DNA from: Bacteroidales bacterium
Lineage (GTDB): Bacteria > Bacteroidota > Bacteroidia > Bacteroidales > F082
NCBI GenBank assembly: GCA_024689285.1
Contig: JAILDR010000239.1
Span: forward strand, 1 to 29,133
Direction: 5' to 3'
DNA length: 29,133 nucleotides
A program made the position numbers and the translations under genes. Shown here in pieces: positions 8,273-15,858 of the stretch; position 1 is the stretch's first letter, and each line of letters opens with the position of its first letter. A model generated the notes under the pieces. The model was not told the origin of the DNA. It saw only the letters and a list, made by a program, of their open reading frames with translations, and ran no database searches.

Positions 8273-9391
8273 ATGGAACACGAACACTTTGAAAATCAGG
8301 AGCACGAATGGGAGTCTAACCTCAAGGTGACCGAGGGCGTTAACGGGCCCATCCAGGTCAATCCCCATGCTTTGGAGCGCCTGAAGCGCCACCAACAAAA
8401 ACTGATGCCTCTTCCCTACTACGTTGACGGCATCCTCAGAGGCGACCGGGTAGCACTGAGCAAGGCCATCACATTGGTAGAGAGTGCCTTGCCGGAACAT
8501 CAGGAGTTAGCGCAACAGATCATCGCCGAATGCCTGCCCCATGCGGGCAAGGCCCTGCGCTTGGGCATCACGGGTGTTCCCGGAGCAGGCAAAAGCACCT
8601 TTATCGAGGCCTTGGGCGTACACCTCTGCAACAAGGGACAAAAGCTTGCGGTTCTGGCCATCGATCCATCAAGCCAGCGCTCCAAAGGCAGTATCTTGGG
8701 CGACAAGACACGCATGGAAAGCCTCTCGGTGCATCCCAACGCTTACATCCGACCATCGGCTTCAGCGGGTACTTTGGGTGGCGTAGCACGTAAGACAAGG
8801 GAAACCATCATCCTTTGTGAGGCGGCAGGCTACGACACTATTTTTGTGGAAACCGTGGGTGTGGGCCAGTCAGAGACGGCTGTTCATTCCATGGTAGATT
8901 TCTTCCTGCTCATCCTCATCAGCGGTGCCGGCGACGAGTTGCAAGGCATCAAGCGCGGCATCATGGAAATGGCTGACGGCATTGCGGTGAACAAGGCTGA
9001 CGGCGACAACGTGATGCGGGCCAACCGCGCCGCCGCAGAATGCAAGAACGCTTTGCACCTCTTCCCCTTGCCCGAATCGGGACAAGAGACCAAGGTGCTG
9101 ACCTGCTCCGCTTTGACGGGCTTCAACATTGATGAAGTGTGGAACATGGTGGCCGAACACGTGCAGGCCATCCGCGACAACGGCTACCTTTATAAAAAAC
9201 GCGCCCAACAAGACGTGCAAATGATGTACGACTCGATGGACTCAGCCTTAAAGAACGATTTCTATCAAAACCAACTCGTCGCCGACCTTCTGCCATTAAT
9301 CGAAGGTGATGTGCGCGGTCAGCGCATGAGTGCGTATATAGGGGCGCAAAAGCTGCTGGATGCTTATTTCAATATGCTGAAAAGAGAATAA
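8273..9391 (+). CDS. meaB: Methylmalonyl-CoA mutase-associated GTPase MeaB
   Basis: This 372-residue protein is a G3E-type P-loop GTPase. It shows Walker A GVPGAGKST (residues 101-109), the family block DPSSQRSKGSILGDKTRM, the switch segment ETVGVGQSE and the guanine-specificity motif NKAD. MeaB protects and reloads the adenosylcobalamin enzyme methylmalonyl-CoA mutase, which connects succinate and propionate in many Bacteroidales. The mutase genes are not in this window. I chose the ATG at 8273 because it follows the -7 box and begins homologous sequence; the open frame reaches upstream to 8120. A second, diverged copy of its last 23 codons lies at 10851-10922, beyond the ATPase gene. Confidence 0.95.
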   Translation: MEHEHFENQEHEWESNLKVTEGVNGPIQVNPHALERLKRHQQKLMPLPYYVDGILRGDRVALSKAITLVESALPEHQELAQQIIAECLPHAGKALRLGITGVPGAGKSTFIEALGVHLCNKGQKLAVLAIDPSSQRSKGSILGDKTRMESLSVHPNAYIRPSASAGTLGGVARKTRETIILCEAAGYDTIFVETVGVGQSETAVHSMVDFFLLILISGAGDELQGIKRGIMEMADGIAVNKADGDNVMRANRAAAECKNALHLFPLPESGQETKVLTCSALTGFNIDEVWNMVAEHVQAIRDNGYLYKKRAQQDVQMMYDSMDSALKNDFYQNQLVADLLPLIEGDVRGQRMSAYIGAQKLLDAYFNMLKRE

Positions 9392-9406
9392 CGCAACTAC
9401 TGTTTT

Positions 9407-9484
9407 CGGAATTTTGTGATTTTTTCTCTTGTTTGGTTCGGAATTTTGTGATATTTTTGCCGAAAAATATCGGAATTTTGTGAT
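9407..9484 (+). repeat. Three 14-bp direct repeats at exact 32-bp spacing upstream of the ATPase gene
   Basis: CGGAATTTTGTGAT occurs perfectly at 9407-9420, 9439-9452 and 9471-9484, so the period is exactly 32 bases, close to three helical turns. The 18-base spacers differ from each other. A -7 box (9452-9459) starts on the last base of the second copy. The array sits between the meaB stop and the ATPase start, and looks like an operator read from one face of the helix. Confidence 0.8.
9452..9459 (+). promoter_or_regulatory. -7 promoter box of the AAA/DUF4143 ATPase gene, inside the repeats
   Basis: TATTTTTG matches TAnnTTTG and lies between the second and third CGGAATTTTGTGAT repeats. The transcription start is expected near 9464, just before the third repeat, so a protein bound to the repeats could control initiation. 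Confidence 0.5.
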
Positions 9485-9502
9485 TTATAAAATTTAACCA
9501 CT

Positions 9503-10846
9503 ATGAACCAAATACTTAAAAGAAAAATCGATGGCTTTTTGATGCAATGGAAGCAAAATCCGCAAAGGTTGCCGCTTATCATCAAAGGATCGAGGCAAGT
9601 GGGGAAGACTTTCTCGATAGAACAATTCGCCAAAAACTACGGCAACTTCATCGAAATCAACTTCGTGACCGAGCCGCAATACAAAACCATTTTTGACACA
9701 GGATTCAAAACCGACGACATCCTGAAGCAAATCAGTTTCGTCAATCCCGAGGCAAAGTTTGTGGCCAACGACACGCTCATCCTCTTCGACGAAATGCAAG
9801 CCTGCCCCAACTGTGCCACAAGCATGAAATTCTTCAAGTTGGACGGTCGGTTTGATGTCATTTGTTCGGGTTCGCTTATGGGTATCAACTATCAGGAAAT
9901 CGAGTCGAACAGTGTGGGTTACAAAGAAGAATATGAGATGCAGTCGCTTGATTTCGAGGAATTTCTTTGGGCAAAAGGCTATTCCGAAACCCAAATTGAA
10001 GACCTTTATGCCCACATCGCCGAACAAAAAACCTTTTCACAACTGGAAATGGATGTCATGTTTGGGCATTTTTTGGATTACGTCCTCGTGGGGGGAATGC
10101 CTGCCATCGTGAGCGACTTCGTCAGCCAAAACAACTTTTCCGGCATCCTGAAAAAGCAACAAATGCTGCTCCTCGACTATGAGGAGGACATCACCAAATA
10201 TGCCATCGGCCTCGACAAGGGAAAAATCAAGAACATCTACCGCAACATTCCCAATTTCCTCGCGATGGAAAACAAGAAATTCCAAATCACAAAGGTGGCA
10301 AAAAACGCAAGGTCAAGGGAATACATCGGAACAGTCGATTGGTTGGCCGACGAGGGCATCATTAATGTTTGCTATAACCTCAACCTGCCCGAACTGCCTT
10401 TGAAAGGCAACGCCAATGCCAACGAATACAAGCTTTATTTCCGCGACACAGGCTTGCTCATCGCCTCGCTCGACGACGAGTCGCAGACCGACTTGCGCCA
10501 CAACCGCAACTTCAACACTTACAAGGGTGCACTTTACGAAAACATCGTGGCAGATATACTCGTCAAAGCAGGTTATCCATTGTACTATTTCAGGAACGAG
10601 AAATCAACGGTCGAAATGGATTTCTTCATCCGCGATGCCGAGTCGCTAATTCCCGTTGAGGTAAAAGCCAAAGACAATGCCACGCCTTCTCTCAACAAAT
10701 TGATTACCGACACAAAATACAAGGAAATTCGCTACGGCATCAAACTCTGTTACAAGAACATAGGATTCAACGGAAAATTCTACACCTTGCCTTATTTTGT
10801 CACATTTCTGCTGAAACGCTGGATTAATGAACAAATCGCGAAATAG
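9503..10846 (+). CDS. AAA-family ATPase with C-terminal DUF4143 (nuclease-fold) domain
   Basis: This 447-residue protein has an N-terminal AAA_14-type ATPase domain with Walker A GSRQVGKT (residues 29-36) and Walker B LILFDE (about 92-97). A winged-helix-like middle region follows, then a C-terminal DUF4143 domain with a PD-(D/E)XK-like signature (VEMDFFIRDAESLIPVEVKA). Such ATPases occur in many scattered copies in Bacteroidales genomes. Their function is unknown; defence, mobility and toxin-antitoxin roles have been suggested. The gene has its own promoter embedded in the 32-bp-phased repeats and lies between meaB and a duplicated meaB 3' end, so it appears to be a recent insertion. All ATPase motifs look intact. 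Confidence 0.92.
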   Translation: MNQILKRKIDGFLMQWKQNPQRLPLIIKGSRQVGKTFSIEQFAKNYGNFIEINFVTEPQYKTIFDTGFKTDDILKQISFVNPEAKFVANDTLILFDEMQACPNCATSMKFFKLDGRFDVICSGSLMGINYQEIESNSVGYKEEYEMQSLDFEEFLWAKGYSETQIEDLYAHIAEQKTFSQLEMDVMFGHFLDYVLVGGMPAIVSDFVSQNNFSGILKKQQMLLLDYEEDITKYAIGLDKGKIKNIYRNIPNFLAMENKKFQITKVAKNARSREYIGTVDWLADEGIINVCYNLNLPELPLKGNANANEYKLYFRDTGLLIASLDDESQTDLRHNRNFNTYKGALYENIVADILVKAGYPLYYFRNEKSTVEMDFFIRDAESLIPVEVKAKDNATPSLNKLITDTKYKEIRYGIKLCYKNIGFNGKFYTLPYFVTFLLKRWINEQIAK

Positions 10847-10850
10847 AAGC

Positions 10851-10922
10851 GACGTACGCGGCCAGCGAATGAGCACTTATATCGGCGTGCAGAAGCCGTT
10901 GGATGCTTATTTTAATAAGTAA
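10851..10922 (+). pseudogene. Duplicated, diverged 3' end of meaB
   Basis: The 23 codons plus TAA read DVRGQRMSTYIGVQKPLDAYFNK and align without gaps to the C-terminus of MeaB at 9308-9376 (DVRGQRMSAYIGAQKLLDAYFNM). By hand I count 54 of 69 identical bases. Of 14 differing codons, 10 are synonymous. This pattern fits a meaB allele that diverged under selection rather than a local duplication that then decayed. It has no start codon of its own and begins just after the ATPase stop codon, so it is not a working gene. Confidence 0.8.
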
Positions 10923-11003
10923 CTGTTCAAAATTAAGCTACATGATTTTTGACGCGGGACATGGATCTGGGAGGAAACCGGGAGGAAACTGAGAGGAATC
11001 ACA

Positions 11004-11879
11004 GTGTTACCTCGAAAATGGACGCGCTATGACATTGCCGAATGCTATATGATTATGGGAGGCATCCCCTTCTACCTGAAGCAATTAAGCCCCAAATGGA
11101 GTTACAACCAAAACATCGACAACCTTTTCTTCAAGGAAAGAGGCCTACTTTGGGACGAGTTCGGGCATCTTTACGACACCCTTTTCAAGCAACCGGAAAA
11201 CCATATCGCTGTGGTTGAGGCACTCTCCAAAAAACGTATGGGACTGACGCGCAACGAAATCATCAAGGCAACCAAACTCCACGACAACGGCAACCTCGCG
11301 ACGATACTCGACAACCTGACCAACAACGAATTTATCCGTCCGTACAACTATTTCGGCTAGAAGAAGCAAGACACCATCTACCAATTGACAGACTTCTACA
11401 GCATGTTCTACTTTTCCTTCATCAAGGACAATTACGGACACGACCCGCATTATTGGACCAACCGAATGGACGACCCATCACGTAGGTCATGGGCAGGATA
11501 CACCTTTGAGCAGCTTTGCCTCTATCACCTCGACCAAATCAAGCGAGCCATAGGCATTTCCGCCGTGCAATGCGAGGTGTCGGCATGGTTCCACAAGTCT
11601 GCCGAAGGCGAGGAAAGGAAACGCGATGCACAGATTGACTTGCTCATCGACAGGCGCGACAGGGTAATCAACGTTTGCGAGATGAAGTTCTCCATCAATG
11701 AGTTTACCATCAATAAGGATTACGAAGCGGCTTTAAGAAATAAAATGGAAACTTTCCGCGAAGAAAGCAAAACCAAAAAAGCACTTCAATTGACCATGAT
11801 AACCACATACGGGGTGAAAAAAAACATGTACAGCAACCGCGTGCAATCAGAAGTACTACTTGATGACCTTTTTGCCTAA
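11004..11879 (+). pseudogene. Broken ATPase of the DUF234 type: ATPase domain missing, in-frame stop
   Basis: The frame reads through a family-like sequence (TRYDIAECYMIMGGIPFYLK, then FTLFYF-like and CEMKFS blocks) found in the C-terminal two thirds of AAA-family ATPases with a DUF234 nuclease-like domain. The N-terminal P-loop domain, expected to be about 200 residues, is absent; a GTG at 11004 is the first possible start and a stop lies at 10950. An in-frame TAG at 11358-11360 splits the rest inside a normally Lys-rich turn (FG-stop-KKQDTIYQL). The same frame then continues to 11879 with the nuclease-like motif AQIDLLIDRRDRVINVCEMKF. It is a remnant, probably truncated by the event that placed the meaB copy upstream. 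Confidence 0.85.
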
Positions 11880-11927
11880 ATCTCCTAAAAAATTTAGAAA
11901 ACTTAGTGGGTCAATGAAATTAATTTC

Positions 11928-11935
11928 TACTTTTG
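11928..11935 (+). promoter_or_regulatory. -7 promoter box of glmS
   Basis: TACTTTTG matches TAnnTTTG, 27 bases before the glmS ATG. The spacer shows no obvious glmS ribozyme-like structure, as expected outside Firmicutes. Confidence 0.6.
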
Positions 11936-11962
11936 CAAGTTTGAACAAACAACATAAAAAAT

Positions 11963-13807
11963 ATGTGTGGAATTGTAGCTTACATCGGCCCACAGGATGC
12001 CTATCCCATTCTTATTGAAGGATTGAAACGCCTGGAATATCGCGGTTACGACAGTGCTGGCGTAGCCCTGTTGAATCAAAAGAACGAACTGAATGTCTAT
12101 AAAGCGAAAGGCAAAGTGTCTGACTTGGAAGAGTTTGCCTCAACGAAGGATATCAGCGGCCACATCGGTATTGCCCACACCCGTTGGGCCACTCATGGTG
12201 AGCCAAACACGGTGAATGCCCACCCCCATCGTTCCCAGTCGGGCAACATTGCCCTGATTCACAACGGCATCATCGAGAACTACATGAGCCTGCGCAAAGA
12301 ATTGGAAAAACGCGGCTTCACTTTCCAGTCGTCGACCGATACCGAGGTGCTGACCAACCTCATTGAAGATGTGCAGCAAAGCGAACACGTCGACCTCTTT
12401 GAGGCTGTCCGCATCGCCCTGAACCATGTGGTAGGCGCGTATGCCATCGTTATTCTCGAGAAGGGACATCCCGACCAGCTGATTGCAGCCCGCAAGGGCA
12501 GCCCGATGGTCATTGGTATTGGCAACGGCGAGTATTTCATCGCTTCTGATGCCACTCCTATCGTGGGTCGCACTCAGAAGGTGGTTTATCTTGAAGACGA
12601 ACAGGTGGTGAAAATCAAGCTGGGCGAGGAGCTGCATATCAAGACCATTCATGACGTGGAAGCCATCCCTTACGTGCAAGAGTTGAAGATGAACCTTGAC
12701 AGCATCGAGAAAGCCGGCTTCGACCACTTCATGATGAAGGAAATCTACGAGCAGCCCACCATCGTGCGCGACACCATGCGTGGCCGTCTGCATCCCGAAG
12801 CCAACACGGTTCGCTTGGGCGGCATTGTCAATTATGAGAAACAGTTGCTCTATGCCGACAACATCATCTTTGTGGCTTGCGGCACCTCGTGGCACGCCTG
12901 CTTGGTGGGCAGTTATCTCATCGAGAACTTGGCCAAGATCCCTGTCAAGGTGGAGTATGCCTCCGAGTTCCGCTACCGCAATCCCGTGGTCACACCTCAC
13001 GATGTGGTGATTGCCGTCTCGCAGTCGGGTGAGACAGCCGACACTTTGGCAGCCATACAGTTGGCAAAGGAAAAAGGAGCCGTCGTGCTGGGCATCTGCA
13101 ATGTTATCGGCTCCTCCATATCGAGAGCCACCGACGCAGGTATCTATACCCATGCAGGCCCCGAAATCGGCGTGGCCTCCACCAAGGCCTTCACCTCACA
13201 AGTCACTGTGATGGTGATGCTCGCCTTGCGTCTCGCTGAGCTGAAAGGCTCGATGAAGGACGAGGAACGCGCCGCCTTTATCCAAGAACTCAACAGCATC
13301 CCAGAGAAGATGCAGTGGACCCTCGACCATAGCGGTCACGTGAAAGACATTGCCGCGAAATACAAGGATGTGCGCAATATGCTTTACCTTGGCCGTCTGC
13401 AGAATTATCCTGTGGCCCTCGAAGGCGCCTTGAAATTGAAGGAAATCTCCTACATCCACGCTGAAGGTTACCCCGCAGCAGAGATGAAACACGGCCCCAT
13501 CGCCTTAATCGACAAGGATATGCCCGTGGTGTTCATCGCCACCAACCACAGCACCTACGAGAAGGTCATCAGCAACATCCAGGAAGTGAAGGCACGTAAC
13601 GGCAAGATCATCGCCATCATTAGTGAGAAGGACGTGATTGCCCGCAAAATGGCAGATTATGTCATCGAGATACCCGAGACGGAATGTCTCTATTCGCCCT
13701 TGCTGGCCACCATCCCGCTGCAAATCCTGGCCTATCACATCGCCGTGATGCGCGGCTGCAACGTTGACCAACCACGTAATTTGGCTAAATCTGTTACAGT
13801 AGAATAG
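11963..13807 (+). CDS. glmS: Glutamine-fructose-6-phosphate aminotransferase (isomerizing)
   Basis: This 614-residue protein is full length. It begins MCGIVAYIG, so removal of Met exposes the catalytic Cys1 of the class II glutaminase domain (about residues 1-225; HTRWATHGEPN and the HNGIIENY strand are present). Two SIS sugar-isomerase domains follow (about 290-430 and 460-600, with CGTSWHA, SQSGETADT and the second-domain block PAAEMKHGPIALI). The C-terminus LAKSVTVE is the conserved end that closes the active site. It makes glucosamine-6-phosphate from fructose-6-phosphate and glutamine, the first step toward UDP-GlcNAc, peptidoglycan and lipid A. It is a single-gene unit with its own promoter. 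Confidence 0.98.
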   Translation: MCGIVAYIGPQDAYPILIEGLKRLEYRGYDSAGVALLNQKNELNVYKAKGKVSDLEEFASTKDISGHIGIAHTRWATHGEPNTVNAHPHRSQSGNIALIHNGIIENYMSLRKELEKRGFTFQSSTDTEVLTNLIEDVQQSEHVDLFEAVRIALNHVVGAYAIVILEKGHPDQLIAARKGSPMVIGIGNGEYFIASDATPIVGRTQKVVYLEDEQVVKIKLGEELHIKTIHDVEAIPYVQELKMNLDSIEKAGFDHFMMKEIYEQPTIVRDTMRGRLHPEANTVRLGGIVNYEKQLLYADNIIFVACGTSWHACLVGSYLIENLAKIPVKVEYASEFRYRNPVVTPHDVVIAVSQSGETADTLAAIQLAKEKGAVVLGICNVIGSSISRATDAGIYTHAGPEIGVASTKAFTSQVTVMVMLALRLAELKGSMKDEERAAFIQELNSIPEKMQWTLDHSGHVKDIAAKYKDVRNMLYLGRLQNYPVALEGALKLKEISYIHAEGYPAAEMKHGPIALIDKDMPVVFIATNHSTYEKVISNIQEVKARNGKIIAIISEKDVIARKMADYVIEIPETECLYSPLLATIPLQILAYHIAVMRGCNVDQPRNLAKSVTVE

Positions 13808-13836
13808 AGCTTACCCTTATTTTCACAACTCCTTTT

Positions 13837-13870
13837 GTCGGAAAGTAGGTTTTTACACCTGCTTTCCGAC
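13837..13870. terminator. 13-bp inverted repeat between glmS and the small minus-strand gene
   Basis: GTCGGAAAGTAGG at 13837-13849 pairs with CCTGCTTTCCGAC at 13858-13870, with one wobble pair and an 8-base loop. The right arm encodes the last residues of the convergent small protein (VGKQV), and its stop codon lies in the loop. No T-tract follows on either strand, so termination is only suggested by position. Confidence 0.4.
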
Positions 13871-14095
13871 CTTGGAATACTCCTCCGCCTTCGCCTCATC
13901 CCCATTGAGGGCATACAATTCACTAAGGTTACGGAAAACCTCTTCACGCACATGCTCCTCTGCCTCGGTGAAAGGCCCTTCGCCCAATTTGGACAACACC
14001 AGTTCGTATTCATTGATCAGTTCAAGGCCCTGCTCGCCATTCGACTCCATCGTCTTGGCGTTATTGAAGGCAATCATCCAGTCTTTTAGTGCCAT
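13853..14095 (-). CDS. Small helical protein of unknown function
   Basis: This is an 80-residue acidic protein starting MALKDWMIAFNNAKTMESNG. It appears to be all helical, with two helix pairs (EQGLELINEYELVLSKLG and EEVFRNLSELYALNGDEAKAEEYSKVG); the second resembles a TPR hairpin. I do not recognise a family. I chose the ATG at 14095 because it follows a -7 box at a normal distance, while the longer frame to 14188 runs through that promoter. There is no signal peptide, so it is probably cytoplasmic. It is divergent from glnA and convergent with glmS. Confidence 0.65.
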   Translation of the reverse strand: MALKDWMIAFNNAKTMESNGEQGLELINEYELVLSKLGEGPFTEAEEHVREEVFRNLSELYALNGDEAKAEEYSKVGKQV

Positions 14096-14125
14096 AGCAT
14101 TTGCTTTTTGAATTGAAAACAATGG

Positions 14126-14133
14126 CAAAAGTA
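14126..14133 (-). promoter_or_regulatory. -7 promoter box of the small helical protein gene
   Basis: On the minus strand this is TACTTTTG, 30 bases before the ATG at 14095. Confidence 0.55.
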
Positions 14134-14175
14134 TGAATTTTCTTTGTTTTGAAGCAAGTATGATGGAATTATCCT

Positions 14176-14183
14176 TATCTTTG
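14176..14183 (+). promoter_or_regulatory. -7 promoter box of glnA
   Basis: TATCTTTG matches TAnnTTTG and lies 43 bases before the glnA ATG at 14227. Confidence 0.6.
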
Positions 14184-14226
14184 CGCAAAATCTTGAAATT
14201 CTAAATCTTTAAATAACAAAATCGTA

Positions 14227-15738
14227 ATGGACCAAAGAATTGCCATGAACCCCAATCGTCTGGTGCAGTACCTTCAGAAGCCTGCATCAGAATTCACTCG
14301 CGCCGACATCATTCGTTACTGCGAGGAAAACCAAATTGAATTCATCAACTTCCACTATTGTGGCTGGGATGGAAAACTGAAGACCCTGAACTTCGTGATT
14401 CACAATGCCGAACACCTGGAGAACATCCTGTCGGCTGGTGAGCGCGTTGATGGTTCAAGTCTGTTCCCATTCATCGAGGCAGGGAAAAGCGACCTGTATG
14501 TAGTGCCGAAGTATCGCACCGCTTTCCTCAATCCCTTCTCGGAGGTGCCGGCAGTGGACATCCTCTGCTCATTCTACAACCGCGATGGCGAACCGTTTGA
14601 GAGCTCACCCGAGTACATCCTGCACAAGGCGCACGAAGTGTTCAAGAAAACCACTGGCCTTTGCATGGAGACCATGGGCGAGTTGGAATACTACATCATC
14701 GCCGATGACGAACAGATTTACGAAGTGCCCGACCAGAGAGGTTATCATGAGAGTGCCCCGTTCAACAAGTTCACCGAATACCGCGTTGAGGCTATGCGCC
14801 TGATCGCCCAAGCCGGTGGCCTGATTAAGTACGGCCACTCCGAAGTGGGCAACTTCACCTACGACGGCAAGATTTACGAGCAGAACGAAATCGAGTTCCT
14901 GCCCACCAACATCGAGGATGCCGCCGACCAGCTTGTGGTGGCCAAGTGGATTATGCGTCAGCTGGCCTATCAGTATGGTGTCACCCTGACCTTCGCCCCC
15001 AAGATTACCGTGGGCAAGGCTGGTTCGGGTATGCACGTCCACTGCAAGTTCACCAAAGACGGCAAGAGCGTGATGGTGAAGAACGGCGAACTGACCGACT
15101 ATGCCAAGAAAGCCATTGCCGGCTACATGGTTGCTGGTACCTCGCTGCCTGCTTTCGGCAATCCCAACCCGCTGTCGTTCCTGCGCTTGGTGCCTCATCA
15201 AGAGGCCCCCACTTCGCTCTGCTGGTCCTACTCGAACCGCAGTGCCTTGGTGCGTGTGCCGCTTGGCTGGATTAACAACGGAAAGGATATGGCCGCCAAT
15301 GCCAACCCCTTGGAGAAGAAGTCGAACAAGGACTTCAGCGAGAAGCAGACCTTCGAATGGCGTGCTTCCGATGGTTGCGCCGATATGTATCTGCTGATGG
15401 CCGCCCTATGTGCCGCTGCACGTCACGGATTCGAGATGCCTAATGCCCTTGAAATTGCTGAAAAGACCTATGTCGGTCTCGGTGTCAACATTCACGACGA
15501 CAAAAACAAGGAACTGCAAGAGAGCCTCGAACAACTGCCCGACAGCTGCGTAGCTGCCGCCAAGGAATTGGCTAAAGACCGCGAGATTTACACCGCCAAG
15601 GGTGTCTTCTCCGACAGCATTGTCGACTACATGATCAAGTTCCTCTCCGATTTCAAGGATGCCAACCTGCGCTCTGAATTGGGTAGCGACACGAAGAAAA
15701 TCCTGAAACTGGTGAACGAGAACATTCACGTGGGATAA
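14227..15738 (+). CDS. glnA: Glutamine synthetase (GlnA, about 500-residue Bacteroidota form)
   Basis: This 503-residue protein has an N-terminal beta-grasp domain (about residues 20-115, with NFHYCGWDGKLKTLNFV) and a catalytic barrel. Recognisable elements are the metal-binding METMGELEYYI, the ammonia-site loop QNEIEFLP, the ATP-binding FAPKITVGKAGSGMHVH block and the substrate-binding RLVPHQEAPTSLCWS with NRSALVRVP. It condenses glutamate and ammonia with ATP. The adenylylation loop motif of enterobacterial GlnA (NLYDLP) is not visible, so control is probably by expression or feedback. The second Met (MNPNRLVQYL, at 14245) resembles the start of homologues, so translation may begin there. 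It is a single-gene unit followed by a strong terminator hairpin. Confidence 0.95.
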   Translation: MDQRIAMNPNRLVQYLQKPASEFTRADIIRYCEENQIEFINFHYCGWDGKLKTLNFVIHNAEHLENILSAGERVDGSSLFPFIEAGKSDLYVVPKYRTAFLNPFSEVPAVDILCSFYNRDGEPFESSPEYILHKAHEVFKKTTGLCMETMGELEYYIIADDEQIYEVPDQRGYHESAPFNKFTEYRVEAMRLIAQAGGLIKYGHSEVGNFTYDGKIYEQNEIEFLPTNIEDAADQLVVAKWIMRQLAYQYGVTLTFAPKITVGKAGSGMHVHCKFTKDGKSVMVKNGELTDYAKKAIAGYMVAGTSLPAFGNPNPLSFLRLVPHQEAPTSLCWSYSNRSALVRVPLGWINNGKDMAANANPLEKKSNKDFSEKQTFEWRASDGCADMYLLMAALCAAARHGFEMPNALEIAEKTYVGLGVNIHDDKNKELQESLEQLPDSCVAAAKELAKDREIYTAKGVFSDSIVDYMIKFLSDFKDANLRSELGSDTKKILKLVNENIHVG

Positions 15739-15752
15739 GTAATCATTTTTGA

Positions 15753-15771
15753 GGACGCATTTGATGCGTCC
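15753..15771. repeat. Short REP-like hairpin
   Basis: GGACGCAT, TTG, ATGCGTCC forms a perfect 8-bp stem with a 3-base loop just after the glnA stop. It resembles the small 'GGGACGCA...TGCGTCCC' palindromes that I recall being dispersed in Bacteroidota genomes. It has no T-tract and is separate from the terminator that follows. Confidence 0.5.
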
Positions 15772-15785
15772 CTACTAACGAAAAT

Positions 15786-15824
15786 GGCCATGATAAAGGA
15801 CAGAAAACCTTCTTTATCATGGCC
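15786..15824. terminator. Strong bidirectional terminator between glnA and the IPExxxVDY gene
   Basis: GGCCATGATAAAG at 15786-15798 is a perfect 13-bp inverted repeat with CTTTATCATGGCC at 15812-15824, followed by TTTT on the plus strand. On the minus strand the hairpin is also followed by TTTT. It should stop both glnA and the convergent IPExxxVDY transcript. Confidence 0.85.
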
Positions 15825-15858
15825 TTTTCCTTTGGCTTAAAATCATGGTGACTGCACC

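Noticed and set aside
9407..9484. CRISPR-like array
   Set aside because: Only three 14-base repeats with 18-base spacers, shorter than CRISPR repeats and placed over a promoter; no cas genes nearby.
11358..11360. Recoded TAG (readthrough or suppressor) in the DUF234-type ATPase
   Set aside because: The gene also lacks its ATPase domain and promoter, and TAG is used as a normal stop in neighbouring genes, so decay explains it better.
12140..13153. 337-codon minus-strand frame opposite glmS
   Set aside because: glmS is certain from its motifs. The antisense protein is His-rich, without recognisable features.
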